10,280 bases of DNA from Pseudooctadecabacter sp. (GTDB lineage: Bacteria > Pseudomonadota > Alphaproteobacteria > Rhodobacterales > Rhodobacteraceae), in the NCBI GenBank assembly GCA_020628265.1, contig JAHDFG010000058.1, positions 1-10,280 of the forward strand. The letters run 5' to 3'. The notes under the pieces are model-generated. The model was not told the DNA's origin and ran no database searches. It saw only the letters and a program-made list of their open reading frames with translations. Shown here piece after piece: positions 1-5,960 of this stretch. The first letter of the stretch is position 1, and the number at the start of each line of letters is the position of its first letter. The position numbers and the translations under genes are program-made.

Positions 1-52
1 CATGGTCGAAAGCATCCCCCACATGGTCGAGATCATCGAAGAGAAGGGCTAA
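1..52 (+). CDS. rpmD: 50S ribosomal protein L30, 3' end only (partial)
   Basis: Only the last 16 codons are present, read from position 2 and ending with TAA at 50-52; they give MVESIPHMVEIIEEKG. This resembles the C-terminus of alphaproteobacterial L30, a small protein of the large ribosomal subunit, as I remember it (…RGMVN-IPH-V-IIEE-G). In the usual spc operon rpmD sits directly before rplO, and rplO appears here at 2669, which supports the call. The start and most of the gene lie outside the window, so the identification rests on a short tail plus gene order. A terminator follows 24 bases after the stop. Confidence 0.8.
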   Translation, partial: MVESIPHMVEIIEEKG

Positions 53-76
53 GGCCCAACTCTTTTGAAGGTTTTG

Positions 77-108
77 AAACGCCCTGCCAGAATTGGCGGG
101 GCGTTTTT
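77..108 (+). terminator. Intrinsic terminator after rpmD
   Basis: A 13-bp stem pairs 77-89 (AAACGCCCTGCCA) with 94-106 (TGGCGGGGCGTTT). It has one T-G wobble and a GAAT tetraloop, and the 3' arm runs into TTTTT at 104-108. This is a textbook rho-independent terminator and should end most transcription arriving from the upstream ribosomal genes. Read on the other strand it has only a three-T tail, so it would be weak for transcription coming back from the acyltransferase gene. Confidence 0.88.
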
Positions 109-145
109 CGTTGCACGACAAGAACCAGCCCGTCACGGTGCGGAA

Positions 146-1360
146 ATGACCCAATTGACCCCTGACCTGATCGAGAAGACCCGCGACGCTATCCGCGATG
201 CGACGATCCTCACGCCGCTTGTCCCTGCCACTCGGCTGTCCCTGCAACTGGGCATCGACCTGCATCTGAAGCTGGAAAACCGTCAGCACACGAATGCGTT
301 CAAATCGCGTGGGGCGCTGGCCAAGCTGCTGACCCTATCGGACGCTCAGAAACAGGCCGGCGTCATCGCTTGCTCCGCTGGCAACCACGCCCAAGGCGTG
401 GCCTATCACGCGACCCGACTTGGCATCGCTAGCACTATCGTTATGCCCGAAGGCACGCCGTTCAACAAAATCAAGAACACCGAAAACTTCGGGGCCAAAG
501 TTATCCTGCATGGTAGCAGTTTTGATGACAGCGTTCAGTTTACCTTGGATCTTGCTGCGAAAGACGGGCTCACGTTCATCCATCCGTTTGATGACCCAAT
601 CGTGGCCGCAGGGCAGGGGACAGTGGCCTTGGAAATGCTTGAACAGGCGCCCGACCTTGACGCCATTGTGGTGCCAATCGGTGGGGGAGGTCTGATCGCT
701 GGCATGGCCGTGGCCGCGAAGTCATTAAAGCCAGAGATCGAGATCATAGGGGCGCAGGCAGAGATCTTCGATGCGGTTTCGGCTGCGGTGAATGGTCATG
801 ACACCCACTTCGCGGGCGCCAGCCTTGCCGAAGGTATCGCGGTGCGGGCCCCCGCGCAGGCCAACATCGACATCATCAAGACCCACGTGGACCGTATCGA
901 TACCGCAACCGAAGCCCAGATCGAGGACGCAGTGTTTGACCTTCTCTCTGCCGAAAAACTGGTGGCCGAAGGTGCGCCTGGTGCAGGGCTTGCGGTTATC
1001 AAGAACAACATCGACCGTTTCAAAGGTAAGAAAGTCGGCCTCGTGATCTGCGGTGGCAATATCGATAGCCGCCTTCTTTCAACCCTGATCCTTCGCGGTC
1101 TCGTCCGCGACGGCAGGATCACGCGCCTGACGTTTGAAATTGACGACACGCCGGGCCAGCTCGCTGACATCAGCCGTATCATCGGCGAGGCAGGGGCCAA
1201 CGTGGTCGAAGTGATCCACCAACGCATGATGCAGTCTGTGTCCTTGAAACAGGCTGAGCTGGAAGTTGTGATCGAGGCGCGGGACATCGGGCACGTCAAA
1301 CAGATCACAAACACTCTGCGCGTACAGGGCTTTCGCGTTACAGCCGATTCCGGCGTGTAG
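146..1360 (+). CDS. ilvA: Threonine ammonia-lyase with C-terminal ACT domain
   Basis: Pyridoxal-phosphate enzyme of fold type II, predicted to deaminate L-threonine to 2-oxobutanoate in the cytoplasm, the first step towards isoleucine. From ATG 146 the protein has 404 residues, usual for the single-ACT form. The PLP lysine is K53 in TNAFKSRGA, SAGNHAQG lies at 77-84, the phosphate-binding loop PIGGGGLIAG at 177-186 and CGGNID at 302-307. An ACT domain follows from about 328 (LTFEIDDTPGQLADIS…GANVVEVIHQR), the usual site of amino-acid feedback control. The active-site segment reads TNAFK where many homologues have TGSFK, so a related hydroxyamino-acid dehydratase is possible. An in-frame ATG at 65 would place the terminator inside the coding region and add 27 atypical residues, so 146 is preferred; its ribosome site is weak (GCGGAA). 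The 3' end overlaps the opposing acyltransferase gene. Confidence 0.88.
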   Translation: MTQLTPDLIEKTRDAIRDATILTPLVPATRLSLQLGIDLHLKLENRQHTNAFKSRGALAKLLTLSDAQKQAGVIACSAGNHAQGVAYHATRLGIASTIVMPEGTPFNKIKNTENFGAKVILHGSSFDDSVQFTLDLAAKDGLTFIHPFDDPIVAAGQGTVALEMLEQAPDLDAIVVPIGGGGLIAGMAVAAKSLKPEIEIIGAQAEIFDAVSAAVNGHDTHFAGASLAEGIAVRAPAQANIDIIKTHVDRIDTATEAQIEDAVFDLLSAEKLVAEGAPGAGLAVIKNNIDRFKGKKVGLVICGGNIDSRLLSTLILRGLVRDGRITRLTFEIDDTPGQLADISRIIGEAGANVVEVIHQRMMQSVSLKQAELEVVIEARDIGHVKQITNTLRVQGFRVTADSGV

Positions 1361-2447
1361 GGTCGGCGTCCAGCCTTCGCCGGAGCCATCGCCCTGCGGG
1401 CGCCTCAAACCTCCGATAGGCCAAGGTCGCAACCGCAAGGGCCACAGTCAAAAAGACAGGCAACGTCAGCCAATGCGCTGCAAAGGCGCGGTTCCCACCA
1501 AAGGCGAGATCAGACACCAACGCCGCCACGATCAGCAGTGGCACATGCACCAGATAGAGGCTGTAGCTGATCTGCCCCAGCCATCGCAGCACAGCCCCGC
1601 CGCCGCCGTGACCGCGGTCCATTGCAGCCACTCCCATCACCACACCCGCACACAGCGCCAGCAGCATGGCATCGGCATTGCCTAACGCTGCAGCCAGCGC
1701 GGCCCCCGTCGCCCATGCCGCCGTGGCAACTGCGATCTTACCGCGCGCACCGCCCAGCATCTGGTAGACCCCGTAGCAGGCGGCCCCTGTAAAAAAGAAA
1801 ACCCCGCAGATGAAGACCCATTGCCCGATGATAAACCCTTCGGGCCGCAGACCCAGAATCACGAAACTTGCCGCCGCCAGCGATAGACTGCCCGCAACAG
1901 GACTGCGCCGCGTCAGCGCGAGGCTGGCGAAGAACAAGCCGTACACAAGGATCTCCGCCGATACCGACCAAATGGGTGCGTTGAAACTCAGCCCCTCTGA
2001 CAGGCTCAGGCCATGATCCATCATGATCAACTGCAATCCGAAATGCTTCAGATCGTTGTTGCCGAAAATCTGCCAATGCCCCACGGCTTGCATACTGGCA
2101 ATCTGCAACGCGGCCACAATCAACAGCGTCGCAAGATGCAGTGGATACAGGCGCGCAAACCGCGCCACTGCGAACGCACGCAAACTGGTGTCACGTCCCC
2201 AATACACATGGGCAAAGACAAATCCGGAAATCACCCAGAACAATCGGACCGCCTCTTCCCCGTAAAGGTAGACCGGCGTCAACACGCCTGCATACGGCAG
2301 ATCCGCTGTCACTACCGAGATCGACGGCTCGTTCGCGCTGGAGAGAAACAAAAGCGGCGTGTGATAGATCGCCACACAAATTGCAGCCACACCGCGGAGC
2401 GCATCGATCAAGGCAAAATGACGGGGGATGAGGGCGGGGCGGGACAT
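1338..2447 (-). CDS. Acyltransferase 3 (OafA/YrhL-like) integral membrane protein
   Basis: Multi-pass inner-membrane protein of the acyltransferase-3 family, which typically transfers acetyl or other acyl groups to surface sugars (O-antigen, exopolysaccharide, Nod factor). The substrate here cannot be told. From ATG 2447 it has 369 residues, a normal length. Family motifs appear in order: IDALRGVAAICVAIYH (residues 14-29, with the essential Arg and His), LFWVISGFVF (about 69-78), the RFARLYPLH segment (96-104), IWSVSAEILVYGLFF (159-173), LGQISYSLYLVHVPLL (290-305) and the ending RRFEAPAGRWLRRR. Hydrophobic stretches fill the rest, around ten membrane helices. GTG at 2450 directly precedes the ATG; AGGAG at 2456-2452 lies 4 bases from the ATG but only 1 from the GTG, favouring the ATG. 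It lies opposite to all other genes here and its last 23 bases overlap the threonine ammonia-lyase gene. Confidence 0.87.
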   Translation of the reverse strand: MSRPALIPRHFALIDALRGVAAICVAIYHTPLLFLSSANEPSISVVTADLPYAGVLTPVYLYGEEAVRLFWVISGFVFAHVYWGRDTSLRAFAVARFARLYPLHLATLLIVAALQIASMQAVGHWQIFGNNDLKHFGLQLIMMDHGLSLSEGLSFNAPIWSVSAEILVYGLFFASLALTRRSPVAGSLSLAAASFVILGLRPEGFIIGQWVFICGVFFFTGAACYGVYQMLGGARGKIAVATAAWATGAALAAALGNADAMLLALCAGVVMGVAAMDRGHGGGGAVLRWLGQISYSLYLVHVPLLIVAALVSDLAFGGNRAFAAHWLTLPVFLTVALAVATLAYRRFEAPAGRWLRRRLDADPTRRNRL

Positions 2448-2473
2448 CACGCTCCTGATTTACGGCTTTGCCG

Positions 2474-2504
2474 CCATAAGGCGCGGGGTGGGGCGATCCG
2501 TCAA
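2474..2504 (-). promoter_or_regulatory. Weak promoter candidate for the acyltransferase gene
   Basis: On the minus strand TTGACG (2504-2499) resembles a -35 box. TTATGG (2479-2474) or CTTATG (2480-2475) follows at 19 or 18 bases, about 30 bases before the gene's AGGAG. The spacing and the -10 match are poor. It is listed because this gene must have its own start signal, being the only gene on this strand. Confidence 0.3.
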
Positions 2505-2549
2505 GCGGTGAGCGGTCAACGCGTCACTTGCTGGTAGGGTAGGTTGTGC

Positions 2550-2578
2550 TTGTCACACCCGCGTCCATGTCCTATACG
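2550..2578 (+). promoter_or_regulatory. Sigma70-type promoter candidate for rplO-secY-adk
   Basis: TTGTCA at 2550-2555 (five of six bases of TTGACA) and TATACG at 2573-2578 (TATA core, four of six) are separated by exactly 17 bases. Transcription would start near 2585, giving a leader of about 84 bases before rplO. The position fits the need: upstream ribosomal transcription is stopped at 77-108 and the gene just before is on the other strand. Confidence 0.6.
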
Positions 2579-2584
2579 CCGCCG

Positions 2585-2645
2585 GTGGCTATCCGCCACA
2601 TGATTCACATTGCAACGCCGCGTGCCTGATCTTCGCTGGGTCAGG
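2585..2645 (+). other. Two small stem-loops in the rplO leader
   Basis: GTGGC (2585-2589) pairs perfectly with GCCAC (2595-2599) around TATCC, right where the mRNA would begin. CCTGATC (2625-2631) pairs with GGTCAGG (2639-2645) with one wobble around a 7-base loop, ending 10 bases before the AAGGAG ribosome site. Neither has a T tract, so they are not terminators. They could stabilise the mRNA or regulate translation, or be chance pairings. Confidence 0.35.
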
Positions 2646-2668
2646 TCTTCCGGCAAGGAGACAGCGAA

Positions 2669-3142
2669 ATGGTTAAACTTAACGAACTTCACGACAATCC
2701 AGGTGCAACGAAACCACGCAAGCGCGTTGGTCGTGGCCCAGGTTCCGGCATGGGTAAAATGGGTGGCCGTGGTATCAAAGGTCAGAAATCCCGCTCCGGT
2801 GTGGCCATCAATGGCTACGAAGGCGGCCAGATGCCCCTTTACCAGCGCCTGCCGAAGCGCGGCTTCAACAAGCCGAACCGCAAGAAGTATGCGGTTATCA
2901 ACCTCGGCCTGATCCAGAAGTTCATCGACGCGAAGAAACTGGACGCGAAATCCATCACGGAAGACAGCCTCGTGGAATCCGGTGCTCTGCGCCGCAAACT
3001 CGACGGCGTGCGCGTTCTGGCCAAGGGTGAAATCACCGCAAAAGCCACGATCGAAGTGACGGGCGCATCCAAGGGTGCCATCGAGGCCGTCGAGAAGGCC
3101 GGTGGTAAACTCACGGTCACAGCTGCGGCAGCGGCAGAATAA
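2669..3142 (+). CDS. rplO: 50S ribosomal protein L15
   Basis: L15 binds 23S rRNA and helps late assembly of the large ribosomal subunit. The 157-residue product is slightly longer than the E. coli protein (144). It shows the family's basic, glycine-rich N-terminal extension: NPGATKPRKRVGRGPGSG (10-27) followed by KMGGRGIKGQKSRSG (30-44). Next come the QMPLYQRLPKRGF block (54-66) and a C-terminal globular part ending in an alanine-rich tail (TAAAAAE). ATG 2669 is preceded by AAGGAG at 2655-2660 with 8 bases of spacing, a strong ribosome site. In most bacteria rplO follows rpmD closely; here 2.6 kb with two foreign genes intervene, and the gene appears to be driven by the promoter at 2550-2578. 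secY follows after a structured 106-base spacer. Confidence 0.97.
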   Translation: MVKLNELHDNPGATKPRKRVGRGPGSGMGKMGGRGIKGQKSRSGVAINGYEGGQMPLYQRLPKRGFNKPNRKKYAVINLGLIQKFIDAKKLDAKSITEDSLVESGALRRKLDGVRVLAKGEITAKATIEVTGASKGAIEAVEKAGGKLTVTAAAAAE

Positions 3143-3147
3143 CGACT

Positions 3148-3173
3148 TGTGAGGGGCCGCTTGGCCCCTTACA
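3148..3173 (+). other. Stem-loop directly after rplO
   Basis: An 11-bp stem pairs 3148-3158 (TGTGAGGGGCC) with 3163-3173 (GGCCCCTTACA), with one G-T wobble and a GCTT loop, beginning 5 bases after the rplO stop. No T tract follows (TCGTTT). It is therefore more likely an mRNA 3'-end stabiliser or processing site than a full terminator. Confidence 0.55.
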
Positions 3174-3191
3174 TCGTTTACCAGTTACCTG

Positions 3192-3228
3192 ACGCCGCCG
3201 TCCGGAAGCACCCGGTTAGGCGGCGTTT
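3192..3228 (+). terminator. Terminator-like hairpin between rplO and secY (weak or attenuating)
   Basis: A perfect 8-bp stem joins ACGCCGCC (3192-3199) to GGCGGCGT (3219-3226), with an inner CCGG/CCGG pairing (3202-3205 with 3212-3215) and only three Ts (3226-3228). Because secY and adk downstream have no obvious promoter of their own, it should be leaky. It would lower secY-adk expression relative to rplO. Confidence 0.4.
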
Positions 3229-3248
3229 GCATGAAAGAATAGGCAGAC
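3225..3248 (+). promoter_or_regulatory. Hairpin at the secY start, shared with the rpoA leader
   Basis: GTTTGC (3225-3230) can pair with GCAGAC (3243-3248), with one T-G wobble and a 12-base loop. The 3' arm touches the secY ATG at 3249 and includes a base of the only ribosome-site-like AGG (3241-3243). The same two arms, embedded in the same 9-mers (GGCGTTTGC and AGGCAGACA), recur before rpoA at 6417-6449. The arm overlaps the preceding hairpin by two bases, so the two may compete. A translational control role for secY is an inference. Confidence 0.4.
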
Positions 3249-4607
3249 ATGGCATCAGCAGCAGAGCAAATGGCGGCCAACACCTCCTGGGCGGCCTTCG
3301 GACAAGCCAAGGAATTGCGCCAGCGCATCCTGTTCACCTTGGGTCTTTTGATCGTTTACCGGTTGGGAACCTATATCCCCGTACCGGGAATCGACACAGA
3401 CGCCCTGCGATCCTTTATGGACGACGCGGCAGCAGGTATCGGCGGCATCCTGTCGATGTTCACCGGCGGCGCGCTCTCCCGTATGGGGATTTTTGCCCTT
3501 GGGATCATGCCTTACATTTCGGCCTCGATCATCGTGCAGCTGCTTGGTGCGATGTGGGAGCCCCTCAAACAGCTCAAGAAAGAGGGCGAACAGGGCCGCA
3601 AGAAACTGAACCAATACACCCGTTACGGCACCGTGGTGCTGGCCACATTCCAGGCCTACGGCATGGCGGCGAGCCTTGAAGCGGGTGAACTTGTCACCGA
3701 TCCGGGCCTGTTCTTCCGCATTGCATGCGTCATCACGCTTGTGGGCGGCACCATGTTCCTGATGTGGCTGGGTGAGCAGATCACCGCACGCGGCATCGGC
3801 AACGGTATCTCCCTGATCATCTTCGTCGGCATCATCGCCGAAGTCCCCGCGGCCCTTGCAGGCTTCCTTGCCCAAGGTCAGGAAACCAACAACTGGGGCC
3901 TGATCCTCGGCGTCTTCGCCATGGTGATCGCCGTCTTTGCCTTTGTGGTCTTTATGGAACGCTCCTTGCGCAAGGTGCACATCCAGTACCCGCGCCGTCA
4001 GGTTGGCATGAAAGTCTTTGACGGCGGTTCCAGCCACCTGCCAATCAAGGTGAACCCTGCCGGTGTTATCCCTGCGATCTTCGCCTCTGCTCTGCTGCTG
4101 TTGCCCACGACGCTTTCCACGTTCTCGGGTGGCGACACCGCGGGCCCCGTGATGTCCACGATCCTTGCCTACTTCGGGCCCGGTCAGCCGCTGTACCTGA
4201 TCTTCTTCACCGCAATGATCGTGTTCTTCACCTTCTTCTACACCCGTGAAGTTGCGTTCAAGACGGATGAAGTGGCCGAGAACCTGAAAAACCAGAACGG
4301 CTTTGTCCCCGGCATCCGCCCCGGCAAGCGCACGCAGGAATACCTCGACTACGTTGTGACACGCATTCTGGTCCTCGGCTCCGCCTACCTTGCGCTGGTC
4401 TGTCTTCTGCCGGAAATCCTCCGCGCCAATTTGTCCATCCCTTTCTACTTTGGCGGCACGTCAGTTTTGATTATTGTGTCAGTCGGGATGGACACAATTC
4501 AGCAAATCCAGTCCCACCTACTGGCTCATCAATACGAAGGGCTGATCGAGAAATCCCAGCTGCGCGGCAAGCGTGGCGGCAAGAAACGGAGCCCGTCTCG
4601 TCGATGA
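3249..4607 (+). CDS. secY: Preprotein translocase subunit SecY
   Basis: Central pore subunit of the SecYEG channel, which moves unfolded proteins across, or inserts them into, the inner membrane with SecA or the ribosome. The 452-residue product is close to the 443 of E. coli and has about ten hydrophobic helices. Recognisable segments are KELRQRILFTLGLLIVYRLG (21-40) with IPVPGID, GIMPYISASIIVQLL (85-99), FLMWLGEQITARGIGNGISL (170-189), LPIKVNPAGVIPAIFAS (264-280), GFVPGIRPGKRT (351-362) in the cytoplasmic loop that contacts SecA or ribosome, and GMDTIQQIQSHL (413-424). The tail is strongly basic (KRGGKKRSPSRR). ATG 3249 is chosen because homologues begin at this distance from the first conserved block; the ribosome site is poor (AGG at 3241-3243). 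The TGA stop overlaps the adk start as ATGA. Confidence 0.97.
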   Translation: MASAAEQMAANTSWAAFGQAKELRQRILFTLGLLIVYRLGTYIPVPGIDTDALRSFMDDAAAGIGGILSMFTGGALSRMGIFALGIMPYISASIIVQLLGAMWEPLKQLKKEGEQGRKKLNQYTRYGTVVLATFQAYGMAASLEAGELVTDPGLFFRIACVITLVGGTMFLMWLGEQITARGIGNGISLIIFVGIIAEVPAALAGFLAQGQETNNWGLILGVFAMVIAVFAFVVFMERSLRKVHIQYPRRQVGMKVFDGGSSHLPIKVNPAGVIPAIFASALLLLPTTLSTFSGGDTAGPVMSTILAYFGPGQPLYLIFFTAMIVFFTFFYTREVAFKTDEVAENLKNQNGFVPGIRPGKRTQEYLDYVVTRILVLGSAYLALVCLLPEILRANLSIPFYFGGTSVLIIVSVGMDTIQQIQSHLLAHQYEGLIEKSQLRGKRGGKKRSPSRR

Positions 4608-5188
4608 CCAATATTATCCTTCTCGGACCGCCCGGAGCAGGCAAAGGCACGCAAGCTCAAAAGCTGGTCGACAGCCATAACATGGTTCAGCTCAGCACCG
4701 GTGACATGCTGCGTGAGGCCAAGACCTCTGGCACCGAGATGGGTAAGATGGTCGCCGCCGTCATGGACCGTGGCGATCTGGTGACCGATGAGATCGTGAT
4801 CGGCTTGATCCGTGAAAAGCTTGAGGCTGGCGGCGAACACGGTGGCTTCATCTTTGATGGCTTCCCCCGCACGCTGGCCCAAGCCGACGCGCTAGGTGAA
4901 TTGCTGGTCGAGACCGGCAACACGCTGGACCACGTGATCGAATTGCAAGTGAACGATGATGTCCTCGTCGAACGCATCCTCGGTCGCGCCGCCGAAGCCG
5001 TCGCCGCAGGCGGCACGGCCCGTGCGGACGACAACGAAGAAAGCCTCAAGGTCCGCCTGATGGCCTACTACAAACAGACCTCACCGTTGATCGGCTACTA
5101 CTACGCCAAGGGTGATCTGAAGTCTGTTGACGGTCTGGGCACGATGGAGCAGGTCGAGGCGGACATCGCGGGTGTGCTTGACGCGTAG
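4604..5188 (+). CDS. adk: Adenylate kinase, short-LID form
   Basis: Cytoplasmic enzyme that interconverts ATP + AMP and 2 ADP, setting the adenylate energy balance. The product has 194 residues. The P-loop GPPGAGKGT is at 8-16, the AMP-binding start LSTGDMLR at 30-37, DGFPRT at 85-90, and R140 with DDN (142-144) marks the remainder of the lid. The LID region (about 123-145) lacks the four-cysteine zinc module found in long adenylate kinases of about 215 residues; it is an alanine/glycine-rich link (GRAAEAVAAGGTARADDNEE). This short form is common in alphaproteobacteria. The ATG overlaps the secY TGA by four bases (ATGA) and no separate ribosome site stands out, so translation is probably coupled to secY. 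Confidence 0.96.
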   Translation: MTNIILLGPPGAGKGTQAQKLVDSHNMVQLSTGDMLREAKTSGTEMGKMVAAVMDRGDLVTDEIVIGLIREKLEAGGEHGGFIFDGFPRTLAQADALGELLVETGNTLDHVIELQVNDDVLVERILGRAAEAVAAGGTARADDNEESLKVRLMAYYKQTSPLIGYYYAKGDLKSVDGLGTMEQVEADIAGVLDA

Positions 5189-5276
5189 CGTTGACCCATT
5201 GGCAGTGCCGCGCGCCCGATTGGCCGCGGCATTTGCCTGTGTGATGCTTCTATTTCTGACGATCACAATGCTACGG

Positions 5277-5405
5277 ATGAAGGCACTGACCTTCGTCGCT
5301 CTCGCCCTCGCGGCCATTGGGATCTCGGCCTGGATTGTCCGGACCGTACGCCAATTGAATCATCTGCAGGCAGGAGAAGAAGCAGACTGCGAAGCGAGGG
5401 CTTGA
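5277..5405 (+). CDS. Possible small single-span membrane protein (unrecognised)
   Basis: An open frame in the adk-rpsM spacer encodes 42 residues from ATG 5277. It begins MKALTFVALALAAIGISAWIV, then RTVRQLNHLQAGEEADCEARA: one hydrophobic helix of about 18 residues followed by a short polar, acidic tail. Earlier in-frame starts at 5268 and 5244 (ATG) or 5205 (GTG) would add a second hydrophobic stretch and lengthen it to as much as 67 residues. Third codon positions over the helix are strongly G/C rich, as in the neighbouring real genes, which hints at coding. Against it, no start has a good ribosome site, and the stop lies inside the -35 box of the next promoter candidate. I do not recognise a family. 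It may be chance. Confidence 0.3.
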   Translation: MKALTFVALALAAIGISAWIVRTVRQLNHLQAGEEADCEARA

Positions 5406-5430
5406 CCCGCTCTGCCAACCCTCCTAAAAG
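5402..5430 (+). promoter_or_regulatory. Sigma70-type promoter candidate for rpsM-rpsK-rpoA-rplQ
   Basis: TTGACC at 5402-5407 (five of six of TTGACA) and TAAAAG at 5425-5430 (four of six of TATAAT) are 17 bases apart. A start near 5437 would give a leader of about 140 bases before the GTG of rpsM. A promoter here would make the alpha-operon genes independent of secY-adk transcription. Confidence 0.5.
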
Positions 5431-5452
5431 CGCGCATCCCAGATGGGAATCG

Positions 5453-5554
5453 CAGGGTCGCTCCCTGTTTTGAACACCTCGATATGACTTGAGCCCGACG
5501 CTAGAAAATGCCTCGGGCTTACGTTGTGAAAAAAGGGTCTGGAATGACGGACCC
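5453..5554 (+). other. Structured leader of rpsM: three stem-loops
   Basis: Three local pairings follow the promoter candidate. CAGGG (5453-5457) pairs with CCCTG (5463-5467) and is followed by TTTT, a minimal terminator-like shape. TGAGCCCGA (5490-5498) pairs with TCGGGCTTA (5513-5521), with one wobble and a 14-base loop. GGGTC (5535-5539) pairs with GACCC (5550-5554) a few bases before the AAGGAA ribosome site. Alpha-operon leaders in other bacteria are bound by a ribosomal protein (S4 in E. coli) for feedback control; rpsD is absent here, so any ligand is unknown. Confidence 0.35.
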
Positions 5555-5576
5555 GCAACGAAAAGGAAATGCACAC

Positions 5577-5945
5577 GTGGCACGTATTGCCGGCGTAAAC
5601 ATCCCGACTGCAAAGCGGGTTCCAATCGCCCTCACTTACATCACCGGAATCGGCACAACCTCCGCAGAAGCGATCTGCGAAGCGGTTGGCATCGATTTCA
5701 CCCGTCGCGTCAACGAACTGTCTGACGCCGAAGTCCTGAAAATCCGTGAACACATCGACGAAAACTACACCGTCGAAGGTGACCTGCGTCGCGAAGTTCA
5801 GATGAACATCAAGCGCATGATGGACCTCGGTTCCTACCGTGGCCTGCGTCACCGCCGGAACCTGCCCGTTCGCGGCCAGCGTACTTCCACCAACGCACGT
5901 ACCCGCAAAGGCCCCGCAAAGGCCATTGCCGGTAAGAAGAAATAA
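5577..5945 (+). CDS. rpsM: 30S ribosomal protein S13
   Basis: S13 sits in the head of the small ribosomal subunit and touches the P-site tRNA and the large subunit. The 122-residue product begins MARIAGVNIP when GTG 5577 is read as the start. AAGGAA at 5563-5568 is 8 bases upstream, a good ribosome site. Family blocks are YITGIGTTSAEAIC (21-34, helix-hairpin-helix), EVQMNIKRMMDLGSYRGLRH (73-92) and RNLPVRGQRTSTNARTRKG (94-112), ending in the basic tail GKKK. An in-frame ATG at 5508 would add 23 residues not seen in S13 proteins and would cover the leader hairpins, so it is rejected. rpsK follows after 15 bases. No infA or rpmJ precedes it, as is usual in alphaproteobacteria. Confidence 0.97.
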   Translation: MARIAGVNIPTAKRVPIALTYITGIGTTSAEAICEAVGIDFTRRVNELSDAEVLKIREHIDENYTVEGDLRREVQMNIKRMMDLGSYRGLRHRRNLPVRGQRTSTNARTRKGPAKAIAGKKK

Positions 5946-5960
5946 GGGAGGGTACGACCA

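Noticed and set aside
1..30. Direct repeat CATGGTCGA at 1-9 and 22-30
   Set aside because: It lies within the rpmD coding tail and simply encodes Met-Val-Glu twice.
65..93. Promoter candidate TTGAAG-17-CAGAAT ahead of the threonine ammonia-lyase gene
   Set aside because: Both boxes match only four of six bases and they sit inside the terminator. The gene needs a promoter, but this one is too weak to annotate.
65..145. N-terminal extension of the threonine ammonia-lyase from ATG 65
   Set aside because: The extra 27 codons run through the terminator hairpin at 77-108 and give residues unlike the family. The product from ATG 146 matches the usual length.
3149..3679. Open frame of 176 codons overlapping the start of secY
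   Set aside because: It is in a different frame from the clearly real secY, starts within the post-rplO hairpin and its product has no recognisable features.
3255..4037. Minus-strand open frame of 260 codons opposite secY
   Set aside because: It is a codon-bias shadow of secY, and its composition (His/Asp-rich, no hydrophobic order) does not look like a real protein.
5508..5576. Upstream start for rpsM at ATG 5508
   Set aside because: S13 proteins begin at M/V-ARIAGVNIP, and AAGGAA lies correctly spaced before GTG 5577. The extra 23 codons coincide with leader hairpins.
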